Positions 14,159 to 21,355 of a stretch of 30,908 nt of DNA are shown here, piece by piece (the stretch's first letter is position 1; every line of letters begins with the position of its first letter). This DNA is from DUOH01 sp036562625. Lineage in GTDB: Bacteria > Bacillota > UBA4882 > UBA10575. The stretch lies in assembly GCA_036562625.1 (NCBI GenBank), contig DATCJV010000100.1, forward strand, positions 1 to 30,908. Reading direction: 5' to 3'. The position numbers and the translations under genes were made by a program. Under the pieces are notes generated by a model. That model worked only from the letters and a program-made list of their open reading frames with translations, was not told the origin of the DNA and did no database searches.

Positions 14159-15229
14159 ATGATCAAAAGCAAAAGGAATCAACTGGCCATAATCTACTGG
14201 TGTTTATTTTTACTGACCTTGTCAGGGTGCACATTATGGGATTATCTCAAACCTCCCCAACGGGAAGTAACTCCTGCCCGGGGCAATATTGAGGAGGCCC
14301 GTGAGTTGGCGCACTCTTTTATGCAGGCCCGGATCACCGGAGAATCCGAAGACTATATGCGGGCTTTCTTGACGGAAGAGGCCTGGCGGGATTATCAAGG
14401 GAAGGACTTTATCTTCAAGTCTACCAATAGCCAGGAAGTGGTGGGTTACAGGATTACTGACGAGTCGGAACTGGCGGAAGACAGGTTTGGCTTTACCATT
14501 ATCGTGCAAGAGGTCGATCTGGAGTCGGCAGGCGCCCGTAATATTCTGGAAGATATAATCATCCGGTATGATCATGACGAATACCGGGTGTCTTCCGCGC
14601 GGTTTGTTGAGAAAAATCTGGCGCAGGTGAAGGAGGATACCCTGGTGTGGCGGCGCGAGACTGCAGACGGGCAGGAAGAAGAAGTACCCGTGGTGCGGCT
14701 GACGGAACTGCCGACGGAGCTGGTGCCGATTGGGGGAACACCGGATCAAAAATTTGGTGTGGGGCGCGCTGGTTTCTCCAGTGTGGTGCTTTTTCCAGAT
14801 AATAAGGGGTTGGCTTTGAGCACTACCGGGGGGCATAGCCTAATCGCCGTTCACAAGTGGGATACCACGCCTTCCGGTAAACAGCGAAAAGGCGAGTTAA
14901 TCCCGGTGGATTTGGTCTTCAATGGGGTGGCGGAGTTAATGGCGGTTTCCCCTGATGCGCAATACTTGGCTGTTGAAACCGTGGAGGCTTCGGGGAGTAG
15001 TATTCTTCGTGTATACCGGACGGATGGACGTAACCGGTTGAATCTGGGACTGGATGAAGCCTTTCCGCCGGATAAATATGAAGTCAAATTCAACAGATGG
15101 GAACCGGACAGCGGCGGTCTGATTATTAGAGTAAACGCTAGGCCGGAGGCGCCTGACCTCAACCAAAACACCTTGGGTACCTGGGAGATTAATATTAAAA
15201 CTGGTGAACGTGAGAAGATTGTTGGGTAA
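14159..15229 (+). CDS. Lipoprotein with TolB-like beta-propeller-type C-terminus
   Basis: I do not recognise a named family. The N-terminus is a lipoprotein signal (basic MIKSKRNQ, hydrophobic stretch, lipobox LSGC with Cys24). Residues of about 35-160 resemble the NTF2-like domains of Firmicute lipoproteins (ARELAHSFMQARITGESEDYMRAFLTEEA would be read by that fold as helix pairs before a curved sheet). The C-terminal half has repeated strands of beta-propeller type: VVLFPDNKGLALSTT and MAVSPDAQYLAVET, the latter like a TolB/WD repeat. ATG 14159 is chosen because it directly precedes the signal and has AAGGGTGAGG upstream. It is the first gene of the surface-polysaccharide operon, ending 8 bases before the next gene. 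Confidence 0.7.
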   Translation: MIKSKRNQLAIIYWCLFLLTLSGCTLWDYLKPPQREVTPARGNIEEARELAHSFMQARITGESEDYMRAFLTEEAWRDYQGKDFIFKSTNSQEVVGYRITDESELAEDRFGFTIIVQEVDLESAGARNILEDIIIRYDHDEYRVSSARFVEKNLAQVKEDTLVWRRETADGQEEEVPVVRLTELPTELVPIGGTPDQKFGVGRAGFSSVVLFPDNKGLALSTTGGHSLIAVHKWDTTPSGKQRKGELIPVDLVFNGVAELMAVSPDAQYLAVETVEASGSSILRVYRTDGRNRLNLGLDEAFPPDKYEVKFNRWEPDSGGLIIRVNARPEAPDLNQNTLGTWEINIKTGEREKIVG

Positions 15230-15237
15230 GGCGGAAG

Positions 15238-15726
15238 ATGGGGGCGGATGGGAAAGAGGCCAAGTCCGGCTGGAACAGGCGAATACTTGGCGGCCTACAA
15301 AGAGGAGTCTATAAACACTGGTTTACTGTCCTGTTGCTCGGAATCGCCCTGGCTGTGATCTTTCGGGTAGTCAGTTTATTGTGGCCTCCGGATCGGGTAG
15401 TGGAGAAGAAAGTAATTCAAGTGGAAGTAGTTTTGGAACAAATCCCGATCAGACAGGGTCAGAGTATCAGAGAAGGCCAGTGGGTACAGGATGGCCGCAC
15501 TGGGGATTATCTGGGGAAGGTGGTTAGCGTTCAAACCAAGTCCAGTAAAAAGGACCACGTAGACCTGGTTTTAATTATTGAAGGACCGGGTGAGGTGAGG
15601 GAGGATGATGGGATTTATTTGGGGCGTAAACCAATCAGAATCGGTGAAAACCGGATGCTGAGAACGCTCTATACGGTGTTTGCCGGACGTATAGACTACC
15701 TCTCCGTGCTGAAAGATGAGGAATGA
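15238..15726 (+). CDS. DUF4330-like single-pass membrane protein
   Basis: The 162-residue protein has a basic cytoplasmic N-terminus, one membrane helix at about residues 30-48 (FTVLLLGIALAVIFRVVSLLW) and an external beta-rich domain with repeated EVVLEQIPIRQGQSIREGQW and VQTKSSKKDHVDLVLIIEG strands. This resembles the DUF4330 family, which I recall next to Firmicute polysaccharide genes; the match is by plan, not by a strict motif. The lipoprotein gene lies 8 bases upstream and the next gene overlaps its end by 11 bases, so it is in the operon. A role in polymer export or assembly is inferred from position. Confidence 0.6.
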   Translation: MGADGKEAKSGWNRRILGGLQRGVYKHWFTVLLLGIALAVIFRVVSLLWPPDRVVEKKVIQVEVVLEQIPIRQGQSIREGQWVQDGRTGDYLGKVVSVQTKSSKKDHVDLVLIIEGPGEVREDDGIYLGRKPIRIGENRMLRTLYTVFAGRIDYLSVLKDEE

Positions 15727-16957
15727 CAGAGATCTAAAATCCGGCCGCCGCTTACATGTAAAAAATCAGGTTAAGCTGTCTTGTCTCCAAATAAGCCGGA
15801 TAAACTACCGGCTTCAGTTGGAAAGAAGATGGGAACCCCTGGTTTGGTTGGCTTTGGCTTTAATCCCTTATCTTCAGAAAGAATTATGGCTATATTTGCT
15901 GCTCGCGTCGGCACTTTTTTTCTCCCCGGTAGCGCCGGTCAAGCCCAGAGGCCTCCCTGTCGCCGGCTTTTGGTTGGGATGGGGGTTCTGTGCTTCCTTG
16001 TGGTCAATGGAACCAGGTCAGGCCATGGTGCACTGGATAAAGGAAATGGTAGTGAGTCTAGGGGGCATTGGGGCCGGACAGTACCTGAAAAGAAAACCGG
16101 TAGGTTGGGGGATCTTCTTTACCTTCAGCTTGCCGGTGATTTTTTTAGGGGTGGTCCAAACTGTAAAGAAAAGCGCGTATCCTCTGGAGTGGGTATCCCC
16201 GGAGCGGGCACCCGGTGTCTTCACCAGAATCACCGGGACCCTCGGCAACCCTAACCTCTTAGGGGAATACCTTTCTTTTCTGCTTTTCCTGGCCTTAGGA
16301 GCAGGGCTGGCCGGATTAAAGAGCAGCCGGGGAAAGCCGGACCGTTTACACCGGTGGCGCTATGCTGGTGGTTGGTTCATAGTCTTGGCGCCGCTCTATG
16401 CTTTACTCCTGTATCCTACTTTTTCCCGTACTGCTTGGTGGAGCGCGATCATCAGTGCGCTTTCCTTTGTCATTCCGGAGAAGAGGAGAGGGTGGCGCCG
16501 GAGCGGAGTAATACTTCTGTTTTTCTTGGTTTTGCTGCAACCATTATATCTCTCGGCCATAGCCGGACAGCCGGCACTCTCCCACGGCACACTGGGATAT
16601 AGGTTGAAAATATGGGCAGGAACTTGGGAATTAATCAAGAAGTTTCCATATAGCGGAGTGGGAAGCGGCAATTTTTCCCGCTATTATCCGTTTTTCAGCA
16701 TCTATCAAGCGGATCATGCCCATAACCTATATTTACAGATTGTGGCGGAGAAAGGCTTTCCCGGTTTGCTTATTTTCTCCATCCTTCTTTACCATGTCCT
16801 TTCCCTACCGGTTGGGGACCTCGCGGACCGGGGGGTAAAAGCCGCCCTCTTTACACAGGTGGTGGCGGGTATAGCCGAATTTGTCTGGGCCGCTCCACTA
16901 ATGCTGTGTCTCTTTTGGTTAGGGTATGGGTATTTAATGGAGGCCGGAGATGGATAA
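15716..16957 (+). CDS. O-antigen ligase / Wzy-type membrane protein
   Basis: The protein is 413 residues with about ten to twelve hydrophobic segments and the large external loop typical of the Wzy_C/WaaL family. In the loop region, TRITGTLGNPNLLGEYLSF and later YSGVGSGNFSRYYPF plus HAHNLYLQIVAEKGFPGLL match the hallmark G-N-PN and H-N-x-(Y/F) patterns, with conserved His in AHNLYLQ. Such enzymes polymerise or ligate polysaccharide repeat units at the outer face of the cytoplasmic membrane. ATG 15716 overlaps the preceding gene by 11 bases; its ribosome site is weak, so translation is probably coupled. It overlaps csaB by 8 bases. The repeat unit is unknown. Confidence 0.85.
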   Translation: MRNDRDLKSGRRLHVKNQVKLSCLQISRINYRLQLERRWEPLVWLALALIPYLQKELWLYLLLASALFFSPVAPVKPRGLPVAGFWLGWGFCASLWSMEPGQAMVHWIKEMVVSLGGIGAGQYLKRKPVGWGIFFTFSLPVIFLGVVQTVKKSAYPLEWVSPERAPGVFTRITGTLGNPNLLGEYLSFLLFLALGAGLAGLKSSRGKPDRLHRWRYAGGWFIVLAPLYALLLYPTFSRTAWWSAIISALSFVIPEKRRGWRRSGVILLFFLVLLQPLYLSAIAGQPALSHGTLGYRLKIWAGTWELIKKFPYSGVGSGNFSRYYPFFSIYQADHAHNLYLQIVAEKGFPGLLIFSILLYHVLSLPVGDLADRGVKAALFTQVVAGIAEFVWAAPLMLCLFWLGYGYLMEAGDG

Positions 16958-18038
16958 AGGAAAGATTTTGCTCTTCGGGTATTATGGTTTTTCTAATTTG
17001 GGTGATGAATTGTTCATCTCCTACTATCTTGATCTGCTTAAGCAGAGGTTTTCCCATCGCCGTTTAATCGTGTTGGTCAATGGTCCTGCGCGCTATGAGG
17101 CAGGTGACGGTGTGGAGTATGTCTCCAGATGGAACCTGAAGCGCTTGGCCGGGTTGTTGGCCAAGGGAGATCTCCTGCTTGGTGGCGGAGGGAGTCTCTT
17201 CCAGGATGCGACTAGCAAAAGAAGTTTGCTTTATTATCTAGCCTTGCTTCGCCTGGCGCAGTTTAAAAAGGTTCGGATCATCCTGGCCGGACAGGGACTG
17301 GGCCCGCTCTCTCCGCTAGGAGCGAGATTAACGGCAAAGGTCTTGAATAAAGTCGACCTCATCACCTGTCGAGATGAGGCTTCGGTCAAGCATCTATTCC
17401 AGATTAACGTGTACCGCCCGGCCATACATCTGGGGGTTGATCCGCTGTGGGGGTTACGAGGGTTGAATCTCCCCTGGCAGAAGCTGCTTCCACCCGCACC
17501 GTCCAAAGCAATAATCGGCCTTTTTTTACGAAAAGAAAAAAAAGAGAGGTATTTGTCGGTAAAAGAGGAATTGGTCTCCATGTTGCGCCTGAATTTTATG
17601 GGTGTGCGCGCCATGGCTTTAGCGCCGCAGGATCAATTATCTTTGCGGGATCAGACGGGTAACGTTTACTTGTCTTCCACACTGGAGATTGGAACGCTGC
17701 CCCAAATGATTGCGGCCTGTCAAGGCTTGACCCTGGTAATCAGTGAAAAACTACACGGTTTATTATTGGCCGCGCGGCTGGGCATACCCGGGATTGGGCT
17801 GGGGGGTGACCCCAAGATCAAAGAGTTTTGTCATACCATGGGCTACCCCCACTTTACTTGGGAAGAGTTGAGTTATGAAGAGACCCTCACCGGTTTGTTT
17901 TTGGAAGAAGTAATGCAGATCATTAAGAACCTTCCGGCAGTTCAGGAACGCTTGGTGGCGACCGTAAAACGATTGGAAAAGAAGGCGAGGCAGGAGCGGA
18001 TATGGTTAGTCAGGGCGATTACGGAACTTCTGAAGTAG
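16950..18038 (+). CDS. csaB: Polysaccharide pyruvyl transferase CsaB
   Basis: CsaB adds ketal pyruvate to a cell-wall polysaccharide, the modification that S-layer homology (SLH) domains bind. Family motifs are present: the start KILLFGYYGFSNLGDELF, the LLLGGGGSLFQDATS loop near residues 75-90, GQGLGPLS, CRDEASVKHL, and the C-terminal SEKLHGLLLAARLGIPGIGL with its conserved Lys-x-His. Length, 362 residues, is normal. It overlaps the upstream ligase gene by 8 bases and the downstream wecG/tagA gene by 37 bases. The presence of an SLH protein gene at 19903 fits a local CsaB-SLH pair. GGAGG lies upstream of ATG 16950. Confidence 0.93.
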   Translation: MDKGKILLFGYYGFSNLGDELFISYYLDLLKQRFSHRRLIVLVNGPARYEAGDGVEYVSRWNLKRLAGLLAKGDLLLGGGGSLFQDATSKRSLLYYLALLRLAQFKKVRIILAGQGLGPLSPLGARLTAKVLNKVDLITCRDEASVKHLFQINVYRPAIHLGVDPLWGLRGLNLPWQKLLPPAPSKAIIGLFLRKEKKERYLSVKEELVSMLRLNFMGVRAMALAPQDQLSLRDQTGNVYLSSTLEIGTLPQMIAACQGLTLVISEKLHGLLLAARLGIPGIGLGGDPKIKEFCHTMGYPHFTWEELSYEETLTGLFLEEVMQIIKNLPAVQERLVATVKRLEKKARQERIWLVRAITELLK

Positions 18039-18769
18039 ACGCGCGTGTCTTCGTGCTGGATATCCCGGTCCATGTCATTTCTCCCGGGGAAGCCCTGGAA
18101 GTCTTGGTGCGGGCTGTAGAGACAGGCCGGAAAATGCGGATCATAACGCTTAATCCGGAAATGGTGATGCGGGCGCAAACAGATCAACGTTTTGCTCAGG
18201 CTGTTCGTCAGGGCCATCTCTGCGTACCGGATGGAATAGGAATAGTTTGGGCAATGCGTCGGAAGGGCATCAGGGGGCAAGCCCGTATCAGCGGGGTGGA
18301 TCTGATTGAGGGCTTGTTGGATCATTATGCAGAGTATAAAGAAGAGTTGAAGCTGTTTCTCCTGGGTGGGCGGCCGGGAGTTGCGCAGGAGGCCGGCGAA
18401 AGGATGAAGCGCCGGTGGCCGTCGGTGCAGATCGTCGGCAGCAGGCACGGATATTTTACTGCTGAGGAAGATGAGGAAATCATGGAAGAAGTGAATAATG
18501 GGGCGCCCGATTTATTATTGGTGGGCATGGGCCTACCCAGACAGGAACTGTGGCTGACGGAGCATTGGGAGAGACTCCAGGTCAAACTGGCCGTAGGAAT
18601 CGGCGGCGGTTTGGATCTGTGGGCCGGTCGGGCGAGACGTGCGCCCCGACTGGTTAGGAGCCTCGGACTGGAGTGGCTCTTCCGTACGTTGCAAGAACCG
18701 CAACGCTTTTCCAGATTAAAGGTGTTGCCCAAATTTGTCCTGGAGGCATGTTTGAGAAGTGAAAAGTAG
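18002..18769 (+). CDS. WecG/TagA/CpsF family glycosyltransferase
   Basis: These enzymes transfer an N-acetylmannosamine-type sugar from UDP to a lipid-linked intermediate in the synthesis of wall teichoic acid or enterobacterial common antigen-type polymers. Signature stretches are TLNPEMVMRAQ (near residues 48-58), PDGIGIVWAMR (75-85), GAPDLLLVGMGLPRQELWL (near 169-187) and AVGIGGGLDLWAGRARRAP near the C-terminus. The 255-residue length is normal. The start at 18002 overlaps csaB by 37 bases and has AGGAGCGG upstream. Together with csaB and the Wzy-type gene it probably makes the secondary cell-wall polymer to be pyruvylated; the exact sugar is not readable. Confidence 0.9.
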   Translation: MVSQGDYGTSEVDARVFVLDIPVHVISPGEALEVLVRAVETGRKMRIITLNPEMVMRAQTDQRFAQAVRQGHLCVPDGIGIVWAMRRKGIRGQARISGVDLIEGLLDHYAEYKEELKLFLLGGRPGVAQEAGERMKRRWPSVQIVGSRHGYFTAEEDEEIMEEVNNGAPDLLLVGMGLPRQELWLTEHWERLQVKLAVGIGGGLDLWAGRARRAPRLVRSLGLEWLFRTLQEPQRFSRLKVLPKFVLEACLRSEK

Positions 18770-19637
18770 GAAGAGAAGCGTCGAAAAGTTCAGGAGGGAA
18801 GTCCGGGACTACATAGGAATCTTTGCCGGGATTAACCTTACCGCCCTGGCGTTGGTGTGGTTCTTAATCCCGAATAAAATCGCGGCCGGTGGAGTCAGCG
18901 GGCTGGCCACCATCCTCTATTATTTGTGGGATTGGCCAGTGAGCTTGGTTATTTTTTCTTTGAACATCCCCTTGTTATTGATCTGTTTGAAAATTTTCGG
19001 CCCACGGTTTGGTGCAAAAACTTTTTTTGGCGCAACCTTTCTGGGCTTGGCAGTGGAATATTGGGGGCGGCTGGTCACGCCTTTAACCCTCAATCCTTTA
19101 CTGGCCTCTTTATATGGGGGGGTCTTGGCCGGGATCGGAATGGGTCTCGCCTTTCGGTATCAAGGGACCACCGGCGGTACGGACTTGGCAGCCCGAATCA
19201 TTGAACACTACACCACATTATCAGTAGGCAATGGGTTACTGTTGATCGACGGAATGGTGGTAGCCTTGGCCGGCTTGGTGTTCAGAACTCCGGAAGCAAT
19301 GCTCTATGCTCTGATCTCCCTGGGCGTGACCAGTAAGGCCATTGATGGGGTATTGGAAGGGCTTAATTACTCAAAGGGGGTCTTCATCATCTCCGATCGC
19401 GCCGGAGCGATTGCCCACAGGATCTTGACGGAGTTGGGCCGGGGAGTGACCGGTCTCTCCGGGAAAGGCTTATATTCCGGTCGGGATAAAGAGGTATTAT
19501 TATGCGTGATCGGGCGCGCGGAGGAGATTAAGTTAAAACAACTTGTTAAACAGGAAGATCCTGCGGCATTCATGATCATCACCAATGTGCATGAGGTTTT
19601 GGGGGAAGGATTCAGTGAGGAAATGGCAGAAAAATGA
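18759..19637 (+). CDS. YitT family membrane protein (DUF161 plus DUF2179)
   Basis: YitT proteins have five or six membrane helices and a soluble C-terminal DUF2179 domain; their biochemical role is unknown. The N-terminal part includes NKIAAGGVSGLATILYYLW and the repeat-like RYQGTTGGTDLAARII, which are typical. From about residue 205 the soluble domain reads YSKGVFIISDRAGAIAHRIL and ends with AFMIITNVHEVLGEGF, the family C-terminal signature. The protein is 292 residues, as usual. GTG 18759 overlaps the wecG/tagA gene by 11 bases, with GGAGG 12 bases upstream. Co-location with polymer genes is by operon only; no direct function in polymer synthesis is implied. Confidence 0.9.
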   Translation: MKSRKRSVEKFRREVRDYIGIFAGINLTALALVWFLIPNKIAAGGVSGLATILYYLWDWPVSLVIFSLNIPLLLICLKIFGPRFGAKTFFGATFLGLAVEYWGRLVTPLTLNPLLASLYGGVLAGIGMGLAFRYQGTTGGTDLAARIIEHYTTLSVGNGLLLIDGMVVALAGLVFRTPEAMLYALISLGVTSKAIDGVLEGLNYSKGVFIISDRAGAIAHRILTELGRGVTGLSGKGLYSGRDKEVLLCVIGRAEEIKLKQLVKQEDPAAFMIITNVHEVLGEGFSEEMAEK

Positions 19638-19817
19638 TGCCGGAGGAAAACAACTCATAAATTCTACAGTAATGGAAAATATATTGATGAAAAGGAAGGA
19701 ATTTGATGTAGGTCAGCGAATAATATATTTTAGTGTCCCTATAGGCAAAGGTAAGTATGTGTAAGGATAATATACATACGATAAGGGTTTGGGGAAAACT
19801 GTATACAGGTGATGTCT

Positions 19818-19860
19818 GGGATTTCCAGGAATTAACAATAAAATTCCTTGGGAAATTCCC
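19818..19860 (+). promoter_or_regulatory. Long imperfect hairpin in the leader of the SLH gene
   Basis: AGGAATT (19827-19833) pairs with AATTCCT (19842-19848). Outer arms extend the stem with three bulges to 19818 and 19860. It stands 26 bases before the ribosome site and has no T-run, so it may stabilise the 5' end of an abundant mRNA. Possible -10 elements exist upstream, for example near 19724 and 19768, but no clear promoter. Confidence 0.45.
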
Positions 19861-19902
19861 ATTCATCTATAAACAAAAATCTACAGAAAAGGAGGCGTGG
19901 AG

Positions 19903-20484
19903 ATGAAGAAGTTTCTTGCTCTTGTAACCGCGGTATCTTTAGTACTGACCCTGGCGTCAGTGGCCATGGCGGGTTTCGATGATGCTCCCAAATCAGACCA
20001 CTGGGTATATGACAACTTTATGTTGGTATATAACTCAGGGTTGCTCAAAGGGTATCCAGATGGGACCTTCAAGGGGCAGAGATACGCTACCCGTTATGAA
20101 ATGGTTGAACTTACCGGTAGAGTGCTCACCTATATTGAGAGCAAAGTGGCTTCAGGCGCCGGAGGCGGACTCAATGCTAATCAGGTTAGAGCTTTGATCC
20201 GGGAAGAACTGGGCCTGGATGCAGGCGAAGCCGATGAGCTTTATACCGCCATTCAAGAATTGCAGAAAGAATTCCGGGATGAGCTTCTACAACAAGGTGT
20301 CAGAATAACTCTTCTGGAGCAAACAGTTGAGGCTAATACCGAAGAAATTGCTGCCTTGAAAGAGGAAATGAAAGAGATCAGAGGCGGTTCTGCCGCAGAG
20401 GCTATGAAGCAAGCCAAGAGCGCTAAGATTATGGCGATAATCGGGATTATTCTGGGGATCGCCGGTATTGTTGTAGGTGGATAA
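19903..20484 (+). CDS. SLH-domain / coiled-coil / C-terminal TM protein, mini Omp-alpha-like tether
   Basis: The 193-residue protein has a signal peptide cleaved after Ala23 (SVAMA). One S-layer homology domain spans about residues 25-80, with the marks FDDAP, HWVYDNF, GLLKGYPDGTF and TRYEMVEL. A coiled coil of about 55 residues follows (ADELYTAIQELQKEFRDEL, then LLEQTVEANTEEIAALKEEM). The C-terminal 20 residues are a glycine-rich hydrophobic helix (AKIMAIIGIILGIAGIVVGG) that ends the protein. This is the plan of Omp-alpha of Thermotoga, which links the wall to the outer membrane. ATG 19903 follows AAAAGGAGG by 7 bases. A terminator lies directly after. CsaB, encoded at 16950, would make its ligand. 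Confidence 0.85.
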   Translation: MKKFLALVTAVSLVLTLASVAMAGFDDAPKSDHWVYDNFMLVYNSGLLKGYPDGTFKGQRYATRYEMVELTGRVLTYIESKVASGAGGGLNANQVRALIREELGLDAGEADELYTAIQELQKEFRDELLQQGVRITLLEQTVEANTEEIAALKEEMKEIRGGSAAEAMKQAKSAKIMAIIGIILGIAGIVVGG

Positions 20485-20554
20485 TTTATATAGACACAAT
20501 ACTTAAATCTATAGTTAACTAAGTAAGTTTAATAACTAGTTAAGCAGCACATCA

Positions 20555-20579
20555 GGGCCGTTAAAACGGCCTTTTTTTC
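20555..20579 (+). terminator. Rho-independent terminator after the SLH gene
   Basis: GGCCGTT (20556-20562) pairs with AACGGCC (20565-20571), followed by seven T residues. It separates the SLH gene from the his operon, whose -35 begins at 20580. Confidence 0.92.
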
Positions 20580-20608
20580 TTGACACCGCTTGGACGGTGT
20601 GGTAAATT
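20580..20608 (+). promoter_or_regulatory. his operon promoter with palindromic spacer (operator candidate)
   Basis: TTGACA (20580-20585) and TAAATT (20603-20608) are 17 bases apart. A perfect inverted repeat, ACACCG (20583-20588) and CGGTGT (20595-20600), fills the spacer, overlapping the -35. A dimeric repressor bound there would block RNA polymerase. The ligand is presumably histidine-related, but the regulator is not identified. Confidence 0.72.
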
Positions 20609-20635
20609 ATTCGTAAAACACTGGGAGGGTTTGGA

Positions 20636-21298
20636 TTGCGCCCCCTGACAATTGCTTTACCAAAGGGCAGGCTCTTTAAAGATGTAATTAACATTTTACA
20701 TAAAGCCGGTTATTTAGGAAGGAAAATTGACGACGATTCCCGGCGTCTTTTGTTATCTGATGAGTCAAGCGGTTTGAATTTTATCTTGGCTAAACCTACG
20801 GACGTTCCTACCTACGTTGAGTATGGCGCCGCCGATTTGGGTGTGGTGGGCAAGGACGTTTTATTGGAAGAAGCCAAGGATGTTTGTGAGCTTCTTGACT
20901 TGGGTCTGGGTGGTTGCCGGCTGGTCGTGGCGGTACGGCAAGAGACCGGTTTCCAATCTTTACAGGATTTTCCTTTGAATGGACGTGTGGCTTCCAAATA
21001 CCCTAGAGTTGCGGGGGATTTTTTTTTAAGCCACGGTATTCAAGTGGATCTGATCAAGCTGCACGGCTCCATTGAATTGGCGCCGATGGTAGGTTTGGCC
21101 GACGCGATTGTGGACATTACAAGCACCGGCGAGACTTTAAGGCAAAACGGACTTAAAATATTGGCGGAGATTACGCCCTGTACGGCCAGGCTGATCGCAA
21201 ATCCCGTCAGTTTTAAAATGGAGTTTGACCGGATTCATCGTTTGGCGCAAGCGGTTAGGAAGCATGTGCAAGACAGTACTTTAACGTGCCAAGATTAA
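20636..21298 (+). CDS. hisG: ATP phosphoribosyltransferase, short form
   Basis: HisG joins ATP and PRPP, the first step of histidine synthesis. It begins with LTIALPKGRLFKD and has AKPTDVPTYVEYGAADLGVVGKD and the PRPP-binding IVDITSTGETLRQNGL motif. At 220 residues it is the short HisG, which lacks the C-terminal ACT-like regulatory domain and needs the HisZ subunit for activity and feedback control. HisZ is not encoded in this window. The start is TTG 20636, with GGGAGGG 6 bases upstream. It is the first gene of the his operon, behind its own promoter. Confidence 0.94.
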   Translation: MRPLTIALPKGRLFKDVINILHKAGYLGRKIDDDSRRLLLSDESSGLNFILAKPTDVPTYVEYGAADLGVVGKDVLLEEAKDVCELLDLGLGGCRLVVAVRQETGFQSLQDFPLNGRVASKYPRVAGDFFLSHGIQVDLIKLHGSIELAPMVGLADAIVDITSTGETLRQNGLKILAEITPCTARLIANPVSFKMEFDRIHRLAQAVRKHVQDSTLTCQD

Positions 21299-21355
21299 AC
21301 GAAGTTGATTAAAGGTGTAAACAGGGGGATGGGGATTCCCCCGGAGGTGAAGAAG

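Noticed and set aside
14234..14836. 200-codon frame on the minus strand
   Set aside because: It is antisense to the lipoprotein gene, which has a signal peptide, ribosome site and operon context; the antisense frame has none.
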